From positions 394,515 through 458,514 of the forward strand of contig JAKVCV010000011.1 in assembly GCA_022448945.1 (NCBI GenBank): a DNA stretch of 64,000 bases, written 5' to 3'. The position numbers were made by a program, and so were the translations under genes. This DNA is from Saprospiraceae bacterium. GTDB lineage: Bacteria; Bacteroidota; Bacteroidia; Chitinophagales; Saprospiraceae. The first letter of the stretch is position 1; each line of letters opens with the position of its first letter. This document shows, piece after piece, positions 27,217 to 36,194 of this stretch. Below the pieces are notes generated by a model, which saw nothing but the letters and a program-made list of their open reading frames with translations, was not told the DNA's origin and did no database searches.

Positions 27217-27662
27217 TGCTTTAAAATAGGGGGGACACCTGGCTTCCCATTGTTTAAATAGCGAAGGCGTAGTTTAGGAGAAAAATTACTTACGTATTTA
27301 CTTATTAACATTATCATCCCATAAGCTTCTTCAGAGTCTAGACCTTCTGCAAATCTGGTTCCTTTCAACACAACTTTTTCACCATGCACTGCAAAAGCAA
27401 TACCACATAGTTCAAGGTTAATTTGTAATAATTCCCTAAACAATACGGATTGAGCTTCTTCAGGGATATCCATTACATGAGCAACTACTTGTAAATAGGC
27501 AACCTGATTAGGCTCATCTTTCCAGACGTCTATCCAAATCGTATATTCTCCTCTTTGCACAGTCCATTCGCCAGATTTTTCCCCTCGGAACATACTGGGG
27601 GTAAGACCTATCTTAGTAATAGCTGCCTCAACGGCATTGTAATATTTCTTTAATTCCTGCAT
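27213..27662 (-). CDS. YbjN-domain protein
   Basis: The 149-residue protein matches the YbjN family, whose fold resembles type III secretion chaperones: the pattern EWTVQRGEYTIWIDVW, then LLQINLELCGIAFAVHGEKVVLKG and the ending GLDSEEAYGMIMLISKY. Its function is unknown; homologues are linked to stress and to protein binding. It is followed by ogt with a four-base overlap. Two exact -7 elements are found upstream (27740 and 27776). Confidence 0.8.
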   Translation of the reverse strand: MQELKKYYNAVEAAITKIGLTPSMFRGEKSGEWTVQRGEYTIWIDVWKDEPNQVAYLQVVAHVMDIPEEAQSVLFRELLQINLELCGIAFAVHGEKVVLKGTRFAEGLDSEEAYGMIMLISKYVSNFSPKLRLRYLNNGKPGVPPILKQ

Positions 27663-27739
27663 ATTTAAAAAGACTATTTCTACTTTTATATTTATTAAAC
27701 ATATTAAGCCTTTAAATTAAGGTCTATCGATAGCAAATG

Positions 27740-27747
27740 CAAAAATA
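27740..27747 (-). promoter_or_regulatory. Candidate -7 element for the ybjN-ogt pair (nearer)
   Basis: The minus strand reads TATTTTTG, an exact TAnnTTTG, about 78 bases before the start codon. Confidence 0.4.
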
Positions 27748-27775
27748 AAATATATGCGACTTTTGATCTAATCTA

Positions 27776-27783
27776 CAAAAGTA
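27776..27783 (-). promoter_or_regulatory. Candidate -7 element for the ybjN-ogt pair (farther)
   Basis: The minus strand reads TACTTTTG, an exact TAnnTTTG, about 114 bases before the start codon. It lies close to the start of the divergent permease gene; which of the two elements is used cannot be told. Confidence 0.35.
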
Positions 27784-27813
27784 TGAAAAGTGCCCTTAAT
27801 ATGTTGAAAACTT

Positions 27814-28983
27814 ATGTATAATGTTTTCTTAAAGACTCCTATAATGCTGAATTCTGTTAAGTTGATTTTTTTTAATATCCAATTTTGGTTGCGATTGGCT
27901 TTTGCCTTTTTTATTCCTTTTTTGTTCTTTTCTGCTATTATGAATTTTACTGCAGAGAGGATTAATCTTACAATGGGAACAATTCATAAACCCACAATAG
28001 GTTTAGTTAAAGGAAATAATTTGCCTAATTCTTTACGTGAATTATTTCGCTTAAAAACAAAAATAATACATCTTGAGAATAGAGATGAAGTTTTACACTT
28101 CTTAGAACTTGACAGCATTCATATTGGCCTTGTTTTCGACATTCAATCAGTTCCAAATAAAAAACACTATGAAGGGGAAATTGAATGTATTTTTAATGGA
28201 ATGCAAAACAGTAAAGAAGTTGACGAAGTTTTACATCTTCTGGAAAAATATGAAGATAGAATAATTGATAATAATGCTCAGGAGAAAGGGTTGGAGAATT
28301 CGGTTATTAATCCTATTGTTTTGAAGAAAACCAATATTCTGGATCCTTTTTTGTTAATTCATAGAATAATGGAGCAAGTCAAAGGGATTGCTTCTAATAC
28401 GCTTAACTTGATTTTTATCCTGATAATAATCTGGTCTATCAGAGCATTGGTCATAAAAGCTGAATTTGAAGGGGAATCCCTTTTTGTGAGTAACCTGTTC
28501 ATGATTTTGATTGCAACTTTATTACATATGATAGTTGTTTATATAGGTATTCAAACAGGTATAAACAGTGAAGTTGAAGGTGTAACTAAAAGTTTGGTTT
28601 TAAGTATTCAAAATCTATTAACATTGGAAAAATTAACTAGTCTTTTTATACTCTGGTTGCCCAATTGGTTATTTATTATAGGCCTTTTTGGAGTGGTTGT
28701 TTCTATTAGTAAAAATACTATCATGGCATATTCTAATAGTTTTGCCATTTCAATATTACTTTTTATTGTTGTTTTTATAAGTTTGATTCCAGTAGAAGAA
28801 CTTGGGATAATTCAAACAATATTACCTATTACTAATGTATTTGGCTTGGGCCATTTGATTTTTAAAGACATATCTGATTCAATTACTTGGTATACTTCCT
28901 TTATGTTCACTTCTATTTGGGCTGTATTAATTAATTTTCTTTGGTTCAAAATAAAAAAAACCCAAAAAGTTAACCTAAGTTAA
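27814..28983 (+). CDS. ABC-2-type permease-like membrane protein
   Basis: The 389-residue protein has one membrane helix near residues 24-45, a soluble region of about 150 residues, then about six further helices from residue ~195 to the end. This is the layout of ABC-2 / ABC2_membrane_3 permeases such as NatB or the YhgE type, which export drugs, sodium or lipids with a separate ATPase. No ATPase gene is adjacent, so partner and substrate are unknown. Recognition rests on topology and general sequence feel, not on a specific motif. Confidence 0.55.
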   Translation: MYNVFLKTPIMLNSVKLIFFNIQFWLRLAFAFFIPFLFFSAIMNFTAERINLTMGTIHKPTIGLVKGNNLPNSLRELFRLKTKIIHLENRDEVLHFLELDSIHIGLVFDIQSVPNKKHYEGEIECIFNGMQNSKEVDEVLHLLEKYEDRIIDNNAQEKGLENSVINPIVLKKTNILDPFLLIHRIMEQVKGIASNTLNLIFILIIIWSIRALVIKAEFEGESLFVSNLFMILIATLLHMIVVYIGIQTGINSEVEGVTKSLVLSIQNLLTLEKLTSLFILWLPNWLFIIGLFGVVVSISKNTIMAYSNSFAISILLFIVVFISLIPVEELGIIQTILPITNVFGLGHLIFKDISDSITWYTSFMFTSIWAVLINFLWFKIKKTQKVNLS

Positions 28984-29116
28984 CCGCTTTATACGAGTTT
29001 CTGGCCTCATATTTTTTTAATGTTAGCTATATTATATTTTTATTTTTTATTTCGCTTCAAACATTTTTTTCGTATACTCAGGGATATTGATAATGTAATC
29101 TTAGAAATAAATTCAG

Positions 29117-30745
29117 ATGGCCCATAAGTGTTTATTATGTTTGTATCTACTATTGTTTTTTTTGCCAATAGCGTATTGTCAGAATTTCAATACTGTATGG
29201 GCAAAAAGTATTGGTTGGTATAATAATGAGTATTCTTCAGAAATTGCTATAGATAAACAAGGCAATATATGGGGTGTGTCATATATTGATGGTTCTTTGG
29301 ATACAATAAATAATATGGGTCTTGACGATGTTTATCTTTTTAAAAGCGATTCATATGGAAACATTTTAATTGAATTTAGTTTTGGTGGAAGTCATAAAGA
29401 CAGGGGTTTTCACTTAGCTATAGATGAACAAAATAATTGCTGGGTTTCTGGTTATTTTAATGATAGTCTTTGGGTCGGCCAGCAAGTTTTTGAGAGCAAA
29501 GGAAATTCAGATGCTTTTTTAATAAAATTTTCACCAGATGGACAATTCTTGTGGGGAACAAATTTGGGGAATACAGGGTTTGATCAGGGAAAACATATAG
29601 CAATACATGATAATACTGTTTATTGGGCTGGCAATTTCCAAGGTAGTATTATAATCGGTTCTGACACACTAGAGGGACACACAAATAGTGACAATTACCT
29701 AATTAAAATGGACACTTTAGGCAATTATATTTGGGCAAAACAATGGGGGTCTCCAGCAATAGAAGATATTTTGGGCCTGAATATAAATAGTCATGGCAAT
29801 ATCCTTGTTTCTAGTCTCTATAGAGATATTGTTTATATTGGTGGGGACACCTTATATGGGAATACAACGGGCAATACATTATTGACTCAATACGATGACA
29901 AAGGAGATATTTTATGGAACTACACTTTTGGTGGTATTTCTTCTGGCATTGATCAGGATGGATACGATAATATATATCTAGCAGGATCTTACCAAGATGA
30001 GATAAATATTAATGGTACCCAGCTTGTCCCATTCCAGGAATTTGATGCCTATGTCCTTTCTCTTGACTCCAGTGCTCAATTTAGATGGTTATGCCCCCTT
30101 CAAGGTTATGATTTGATCATGACTAATCATTTACTTTGGAACGAAAGTAGAAAGGAGTTATACGTATCTGGTGTATTTCAAGGCACCATTTTTTATGGTA
30201 ATGATTCCCTTGAAAGGTCTTCATTTGTTCCTAGTCATATTAATAATCAAATATTTGTCATTTCTTTAGATGAAGATGGGAATGCTATAAACGATCAAAA
30301 ATTTGACGGAGAATGGGTTTCTAATATACTGGTTGATAATACTTCGAATGCATTATATATGTTTGGATCATATCAATCTATTACTGAATTTGATACAATA
30401 ACTCTTTATGCCTTTGGAGGATTAGAACTTTTTTTAGCAAAATTTAATTTTCACACAGTAAATATTAAACCTATTAATATTAGATTATTTGAAAATCCAG
30501 TAGTTTTCCCAAGTCCTATAAATAAAGAATCGAATTTAAAATTTGATATGGCATATTCTAGTGACATAACAATTACGGCTATTGATGTCAATGGGCAGGT
30601 TGTGAAAGAAATTCACAATGGCAGATTAACAAAAGGAAGGCATATTATCCCGTTACAATTTGATAAAGAAATATTTGAAGGGATCTATTTCATAATATTA
30701 CAAAATGACACCCAAAAAGATTATATTATATTTGTTAAGCAATGA
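29117..30745 (+). CDS. SBBP-repeat-like beta-propeller T9SS protein
   Basis: The 542-residue secreted protein starts with a signal peptide (ends near AYCQ) and consists of repeated ~50-residue blades with the SBBP pattern G..F.GS..I...T..G..D.YL.K.D..G...W (for example residues around 120-240). The blades should form a beta-propeller. The C-terminal ~75 residues (VVFPSPINKESNLKF, AIDVNGQVV, EGIYFIILQND, DYIIFVKQ) are a T9SS type A sorting domain, so the protein is likely displayed on the surface or released. Role unknown. The YHYH gene follows 79 bases later on the same strand. Confidence 0.8.
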   Translation: MAHKCLLCLYLLLFFLPIAYCQNFNTVWAKSIGWYNNEYSSEIAIDKQGNIWGVSYIDGSLDTINNMGLDDVYLFKSDSYGNILIEFSFGGSHKDRGFHLAIDEQNNCWVSGYFNDSLWVGQQVFESKGNSDAFLIKFSPDGQFLWGTNLGNTGFDQGKHIAIHDNTVYWAGNFQGSIIIGSDTLEGHTNSDNYLIKMDTLGNYIWAKQWGSPAIEDILGLNINSHGNILVSSLYRDIVYIGGDTLYGNTTGNTLLTQYDDKGDILWNYTFGGISSGIDQDGYDNIYLAGSYQDEININGTQLVPFQEFDAYVLSLDSSAQFRWLCPLQGYDLIMTNHLLWNESRKELYVSGVFQGTIFYGNDSLERSSFVPSHINNQIFVISLDEDGNAINDQKFDGEWVSNILVDNTSNALYMFGSYQSITEFDTITLYAFGGLELFLAKFNFHTVNIKPINIRLFENPVVFPSPINKESNLKFDMAYSSDITITAIDVNGQVVKEIHNGRLTKGRHIIPLQFDKEIFEGIYFIILQNDTQKDYIIFVKQ

Positions 30746-30824
30746 AAAAAGATCAAATTTCTTTAGGTGGTTGATTTAATTGCATTATTTAAAAATTGTC
30801 ATAAAACTTAATACTTTCATATTG

Positions 30825-32141
30825 ATGAAAAAAACAAAAAAATTGAATCTAGCTATTTTTTATTTGATCTTTCCTTTCTATTTAACAGGACAAGATCCTA
30901 TTATAAATGATTGGATTTTAAGTGCTGGGACAGCTACTTATGAATATTATCCAAACTGGCCTCAAAACACATCTAATATACAATCTGTTAACATGGCAGA
31001 CTCTGCCGATGTTTTGCAAATATGTACAACATCTACAAATGTATTTGTTCGTGCCAATGGTTTGGGTAGTTATTTGATGGGCCCTTGGTTAAACCCCACG
31101 TTGCCTGCTGCGCAAAATAAAACTTTTAAATTCACGCGATTTCCTCAACCAGAAATGGGGCCAAAAACTGGAACTCCCAAAGGTGCAATAGGGCTGGCCT
31201 TAAATGGCATACCTATGTTTGGGTATGGGGATGCGCGTTCTTATGATCATCAATTGAACTCAAATGTTACTAATGGAGATGGGGTATGGAATGCAGACGC
31301 ATGGGTTTCAGAAGGATCTACAATGGACCCAAATGGAAATGGGCATAGTGAAGGAACTGGAACGTATCATTATCATGCGAACCCTTTAGTGCTATATCCA
31401 GATAATGATTCCATGCATTCTCCAATAATAGGATTTGCATTTGATGGCTACCCAATTTATGGCCCATTTGGATATTCAGACCCTAACGATTCTCTTAGTA
31501 CAATAGGGCGGGTTTCTAGTAGTTATCAATTGCGTACTATAACAGTTAGGAATACTTTGCCCAATGGGCAGGTAGCTAATCCTGCTGGGCCCAATGTAAC
31601 TGCTGGGGGAAATTTTGACCTTGGCACCTATATTGAAGACTATGAATTTGTTGCTAATTCTGGAGACTTGGATGAATTTAATGGTCGTAATTGTATTACT
31701 CCAGAATATCCAGGAGGGACATATGCATATTTTTTAACTACCAAACTCAATGGTGAGCCCGCTTTTCCATATTTTATGGCTGCGGAATATTACGGCCAAG
31801 TGTCTTCTAATTCGATTGGTGCACAAGCGGGGAATAGTACTATCCCTGGAAATGCCGATTGCAGTATTTTTACAAAAATATCGTACTTTAAGAACAATCC
31901 TATTAAATTAAAATTATTCCCCAACCCTACTGAAGAATTGGTTAATATAACAGTTGAAGAAAGTGGCCCTTATGACATTCTTTTGCTTGATGCTCAAGGA
32001 TCTATTGTTTATTCACGAACTAAATATATAAATGAATTTATGCATTTAGATGTTTCTTTCTTGCAGAATGGTATATATTTTATTCGTTTAATAAACAACA
32101 AGAACAACCTATTTTATTACAATAAAATACAACGAAAATAA
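30825..32141 (+). CDS. YHYH-domain T9SS-exported protein
   Basis: From the ATG at 30825 the product has 438 residues; a TTG at 30780 would add 15 residues before the signal peptide and is not preferred. A signal peptide ends near LTGQD. The YHYH domain is marked by TYHYHANP at residues 180-187 and by the later GFAFDGYPIYGPFGY. A type A T9SS sorting domain closes the protein (LKLFPNPTEELVNI, LLDAQGSIVY, YNKIQRK). The YHYH family is of unknown function in bacteria. It is convergent with a hypothetical gene at 32186. Confidence 0.85.
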   Translation: MKKTKKLNLAIFYLIFPFYLTGQDPIINDWILSAGTATYEYYPNWPQNTSNIQSVNMADSADVLQICTTSTNVFVRANGLGSYLMGPWLNPTLPAAQNKTFKFTRFPQPEMGPKTGTPKGAIGLALNGIPMFGYGDARSYDHQLNSNVTNGDGVWNADAWVSEGSTMDPNGNGHSEGTGTYHYHANPLVLYPDNDSMHSPIIGFAFDGYPIYGPFGYSDPNDSLSTIGRVSSSYQLRTITVRNTLPNGQVANPAGPNVTAGGNFDLGTYIEDYEFVANSGDLDEFNGRNCITPEYPGGTYAYFLTTKLNGEPAFPYFMAAEYYGQVSSNSIGAQAGNSTIPGNADCSIFTKISYFKNNPIKLKLFPNPTEELVNITVEESGPYDILLLDAQGSIVYSRTKYINEFMHLDVSFLQNGIYFIRLINNKNNLFYYNKIQRK

Positions 32142-32185
32142 AACAACAAAAACAATTAAAATTTATTTGTTTTAATAAAGGAAAT

Positions 32186-32695
32186 CTATTTACGCGTTGT
32201 AATTTTTAGGTTAAATGCACCTTTATTTGCCTCATCTATTCCAGCAACTCCAACAATTACGTTCATTGGTATATTGCCTGATTTTATCATGATGCGATCC
32301 AATTCTCCGTAAGGCTTACAGCTAGATGCACAACCTGATTTACTTACGTGTTCAACATATGGCGGCACAATATAGCTTTTTGAATCGATCATGTAGCCAT
32401 AAATACTCATGTCTCCCCGCGTAATTAGTTCAACTAGTACCTTAGTTTCTGCTGGCACTTCAAAGGCATGCAAAACATGATGTCCATCAAAAAATCTTTT
32501 TTGTTCCTTTGTATAACAATTAATGGTATTTATCATCCCAAATCTTAGATCAACATATTTTCCTTCAGACAAACTACCGCTAAAAACTGTTGTGTTATTT
32601 AATTCAACATTAAGCACCTTAACGTGTTTTGGGAATTGCGCATTAGCAGAGAATAAAATAATAAATAACAGTAGGGTACATATTAAGTATTTCAT
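32186..32695 (-). CDS. Hypothetical secreted protein
   Basis: The 169-residue product has a clear signal peptide (KYLICTLLLFIILFSANAQ) and a beta-rich body with three closely spaced cysteines (C124, C128 and an earlier one). No family is recognised. It sits between the YHYH gene and the M1 peptidase gene, about 120 bases before the latter's stop on the same strand, so a shared transcript is possible. Confidence 0.6.
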   Translation of the reverse strand: MKYLICTLLLFIILFSANAQFPKHVKVLNVELNNTTVFSGSLSEGKYVDLRFGMINTINCYTKEQKRFFDGHHVLHAFEVPAETKVLVELITRGDMSIYGYMIDSKSYIVPPYVEHVSKSGCASSCKPYGELDRIMIKSGNIPMNVIVGVAGIDEANKGAFNLKITTRK

Positions 32696-32814
32696 TTTTC
32701 TTTTTTTAAGGGATAATTAAGAATTAATTGGTTGTATTATTTACAATAAATTTATAATAAAAAAGATAAAACATGGCAAGTATAAAATTTAAATTTAATC
32801 TTAGAGGAAAAAGC

Positions 32815-35800
32815 TTAGAAAAATAATTCGTTAACTACTTTTTCTAAGCGAAACCGACTTAGATTAAAGCTAAAAGTAATTCTTTTATAAAAATCTTTCC
32901 CAGAAAATGACTTCACGTAGTTTTCAATGTTATTAGTTCCAAACAATGGCAAATAAATACCTGCTGCTCCATCCCAGATATCAAACATAATACCTCCGCT
33001 AACAAAGATTTCATCAGCTGGGTTTGTTATTGTAACTGCAGGAGCTGTGTTTTTATAATATCCTATGTCTAAAAATGGTTTAATTTTTAGGTATTTCGTG
33101 CGAAATGGTAATTTAATGGGGATGTCCGACTTAATATTGAGTGCAAAAATAAAAGTGTTGCTAGACCCGAAATCTTGAATGTTTTCTACAGCAGTTTTAA
33201 ACCCGCCTTCTCTTATCGATATTTGTTGTGACAATGCATTTTCTTGTTCTCTACGTGCCATAATATTGTCATCATAATGAAAATCTTTCCTGTTGCCAGC
33301 AATTAATTGTAAAGAATAATCACCAAATTCTCTATCAGTATGAAAAAGGAACGCACCTGTAAATATACGCAGATCCACAGCCCAGATATCGCTATACATA
33401 ATTTTAAAATTCGATTCTAGAGATAATTTTATATAATGTTCTCTTTTGTTGCCATTGTTATAGTTAGCATACTCTAACATTGTTAGAATATTCATAGGGG
33501 TCTGAACAGCTTTATTTTTATAATTATAAATTAATCGATGAGTGCTTCGCCAAGTAACATCGTTGCCAGTATAAACAAAAGCCGAATCCACTTGTCCAAA
33601 CACACCATTTTCTTCTATAATGAAAGCGTTTTCAAAGCGCATTAAATGGCGTTCTCTACTTATATCAGATGTTTTGGCAAGTTCCAATTCTATAAACGGT
33701 GTGATTTTATAAAACCTCTCTTTATAGGTGTAAGGACGATCGGAGGAATAAGGTTGTCGGTATTTGTGATATGTTTTAAAATTCAGACCTTCTGTAAGCC
33801 GGTGTTTTTTGATAAAGCTATTGTGTTTTAGTTCCGCCATTCCTACAGGTGCAAGGGGAAAAGTGCCAAAAAATGGGACGATTGCATATTCCCATGTTCT
33901 TCTGGGGACTGGAAGGTTATAGATTGCAGGCCCAATCATTAGCCCATCATATAAATTGAAGCCTATTAAAGGGAAAATATTGATCCTGGGTTTTTCAGGG
34001 TTTTTAAAATCTGCTAAAAACTTAAATTTCAATGGCTCTCCTTTTTTGAATATACCATATTTTCTGATCTCATTATTGTTTCTGTTAATCTCAGGCATTT
34101 CTTTTTCAGCATCTATTCGGTATGTCACTACCTCAGCAGATTTTATTTCAACCACAGAATCCTGACCCTTTTGTATTGGGTTAACCCAAACCTTATCTAT
34201 AATTTTCCCTTTATCATTTAACGCAGTTAAAGAAAAAGGAGCTTCAATTTCGCCTTTGTTTTGTATTGAAATTCTAGCTTTATTATGTTTATTACAGCAA
34301 CTGTATTTTGTTGCAGCATAGTCAATGTGTTTGGTAGAATTTATAACATTATCAAAAAACCAATTTAATTTCTTAGTGCTTTCGGCTTCAAATATGGTTC
34401 TTAAATCTTCTGGTTGGGGGTGCTTGAATTTCCATTTCTCGTAATATTTTTTTAGTATCCTATCTAATTCTGCTCTTCCGAGATATTGTTGCAAATATCG
34501 AAAAGACATGGTTGGTTTAGCGTAGCCACAAATATAATAATTGATAAAAGAAAGGTCCTGAGAGCGACTTTCAATTGCCTGATCAGTATAGTTTTTGCTT
34601 TCATACAGATAAGCAAGATATTCAGTGCCAGCGCTAAACTTGTAATAATCAGACATATATCTTGAGTCCATATAGGAATTCCAGCCTTCGTCCAACCATG
34701 GATGATCCCGTTCATTACTTCCCAATATTCCATAAAACCAATTATGCCCAATCTCATGAGTAATTACATTGTCAAGACCCGCATCAGAATTTGCTGAACC
34801 AATAACAGTCACCATAGGATACTCCATGTCACAACCCCTATAATCACTCTGAACTACAGAAACAGATTGATATGGGTATTCACCTACAATTTCAGAATAG
34901 AACTTCAATGCTCTCTTTGAATATTTCATCGCATTTTTCCATAAATCTGCTTCAAGATTGTTGAACATGACATAGCAAGCAACTTCTTTTCCTGAGTTTA
35001 GTTTAATTTTATCCTTTTGTACATAATAGCGTTTATCAGCGAACCAGGCAAAATCATGAACATTTTCAGCAGTATACTGAATGGTTTTCATTTTTAATGA
35101 AGAAGACGGAAAGGTGTCTTTCTCAAGAGCCAGATCATCGAACTTTAGTTTTTTACAATTTCGAATCTTATTGTCCAAAAAATCCATTTCAGATTTGGTT
35201 TGTAAATTGCCAGTAGCAGCAACTACATAATTTTTTGGAAGTGTTATTTTTACATTAAAAGATCCAAATTCAGAGTAAAATTCTCCCTGGTCAAGGTAGG
35301 GCATCTGATGCCACCCATCATTGTCATATACTGCGGGCTTTGGATACCATTGACAGAGCATATATGCTTGACCTACATGCGCTAAGCGGGAGAAATCTGC
35401 GGGAATCTTTACTCTAAAAGGTGTTTTTATTACTATTGTCTCTTTGGGTTTGCAAGGCTCAGGTAAGTGTAGTTTTGCAATATCGGGATTTATATAATCT
35501 TCCTTCCATTTTATAGGTGTATTATTGCATGTGAAAAATAATTTGTCGATATACCCTCTATCCCTTTTTTTGCTAAAATGAAAATCTAAACGCCCTTGAT
35601 TTAATAATTGTTTGGCAAATGCTGTTTGTTGATGTTTATATGCGTTTGGCCATAAATGAAAATATAAAAATGACAAAGTGTCAGAAGAATTATTGGTGTA
35701 TTTAATTTCAATATTGCCTTCCAAAATATGACTGCTGTCATTAAGTACCACTTCTATTAAATAATCAACTTTTTGCTGAAAATAAGAGGAGTCTTGACCG

Positions 35801-35898
35801 AATAAAATACTCGTTTTCAATAAGATTATAAACTCAAAAAGGAGCTTTAAATAGTTTAAATTTATTGAATGCATTTTAATGGTTTTAGCCTTTTTCAT
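32815..35898 (-). CDS. M1-family metallopeptidase with C-terminal outer-membrane-barrel-like domain
   Basis: The 1027-residue protein has a signal-like N-terminus and an M1 peptidase unit. The zinc motif HEIGHNWF starts at H381 (H381, E382, H385) and the third ligand E404 follows 18 residues later (DHPWLDEGWNSYMDSRYM). The usual GAMEN exopeptidase motif is altered here to GCDMEYP. After a beta-sandwich part near residue 600, the last ~380 residues show alternating strands (for example GLMIGPAIYNL, LSLESNFKIMY) and end in Phe-Phe, as in outer-membrane barrels. It would act as a surface- or periplasm-facing aminopeptidase tethered by its own barrel. The barrel call is inference from strand pattern. 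Confidence 0.83.
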   Translation of the reverse strand: MKKAKTIKMHSINLNYLKLLFEFIILLKTSILFGQDSSYFQQKVDYLIEVVLNDSSHILEGNIEIKYTNNSSDTLSFLYFHLWPNAYKHQQTAFAKQLLNQGRLDFHFSKKRDRGYIDKLFFTCNNTPIKWKEDYINPDIAKLHLPEPCKPKETIVIKTPFRVKIPADFSRLAHVGQAYMLCQWYPKPAVYDNDGWHQMPYLDQGEFYSEFGSFNVKITLPKNYVVAATGNLQTKSEMDFLDNKIRNCKKLKFDDLALEKDTFPSSSLKMKTIQYTAENVHDFAWFADKRYYVQKDKIKLNSGKEVACYVMFNNLEADLWKNAMKYSKRALKFYSEIVGEYPYQSVSVVQSDYRGCDMEYPMVTVIGSANSDAGLDNVITHEIGHNWFYGILGSNERDHPWLDEGWNSYMDSRYMSDYYKFSAGTEYLAYLYESKNYTDQAIESRSQDLSFINYYICGYAKPTMSFRYLQQYLGRAELDRILKKYYEKWKFKHPQPEDLRTIFEAESTKKLNWFFDNVINSTKHIDYAATKYSCCNKHNKARISIQNKGEIEAPFSLTALNDKGKIIDKVWVNPIQKGQDSVVEIKSAEVVTYRIDAEKEMPEINRNNNEIRKYGIFKKGEPLKFKFLADFKNPEKPRINIFPLIGFNLYDGLMIGPAIYNLPVPRRTWEYAIVPFFGTFPLAPVGMAELKHNSFIKKHRLTEGLNFKTYHKYRQPYSSDRPYTYKERFYKITPFIELELAKTSDISRERHLMRFENAFIIEENGVFGQVDSAFVYTGNDVTWRSTHRLIYNYKNKAVQTPMNILTMLEYANYNNGNKREHYIKLSLESNFKIMYSDIWAVDLRIFTGAFLFHTDREFGDYSLQLIAGNRKDFHYDDNIMARREQENALSQQISIREGGFKTAVENIQDFGSSNTFIFALNIKSDIPIKLPFRTKYLKIKPFLDIGYYKNTAPAVTITNPADEIFVSGGIMFDIWDGAAGIYLPLFGTNNIENYVKSFSGKDFYKRITFSFNLSRFRLEKVVNELFF

Positions 35899-36095
35899 AA
35901 AATATACTGTAATTTACAAAAATTAAAGTTTTGTCAAAAATTGTAAAATAATTACTAATGGAATAACATTTGATTTATAATAGTTTAATCAAATAAATTA
36001 TTCTTTTAATAGGCAATAAATAAAGAAAGTTTTAATAATTAAAAATGCTATTTATTTTTAATTTATAACATAAACAAAATAGTTACAAACAGTTC

Positions 36096-36124
36096 TTGAC
36101 AATTGAATTATTTATTTGTATATT
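36096..36124 (+). promoter_or_regulatory. Promoter candidate of sigma70-like consensus before the TPR gene
   Basis: TTGACA (36096-36101) is followed after 17 bases by TATATT (36119-36124), close to the classical -35/-10 form rather than the Bacteroidota TTTG/TAnnTTTG form. An 11-codon ORF (ATG 36154 to stop 36189) ends five bases before the TPR gene start. The rest of 35899-36194 is AT-rich with nothing else seen. Confidence 0.5.
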
Positions 36125-36194
36125 TAAACCAAACGGATAAATATACTATATACATGGATATATTGTTCATTTTAAACCCAAACAACTAACCTAG

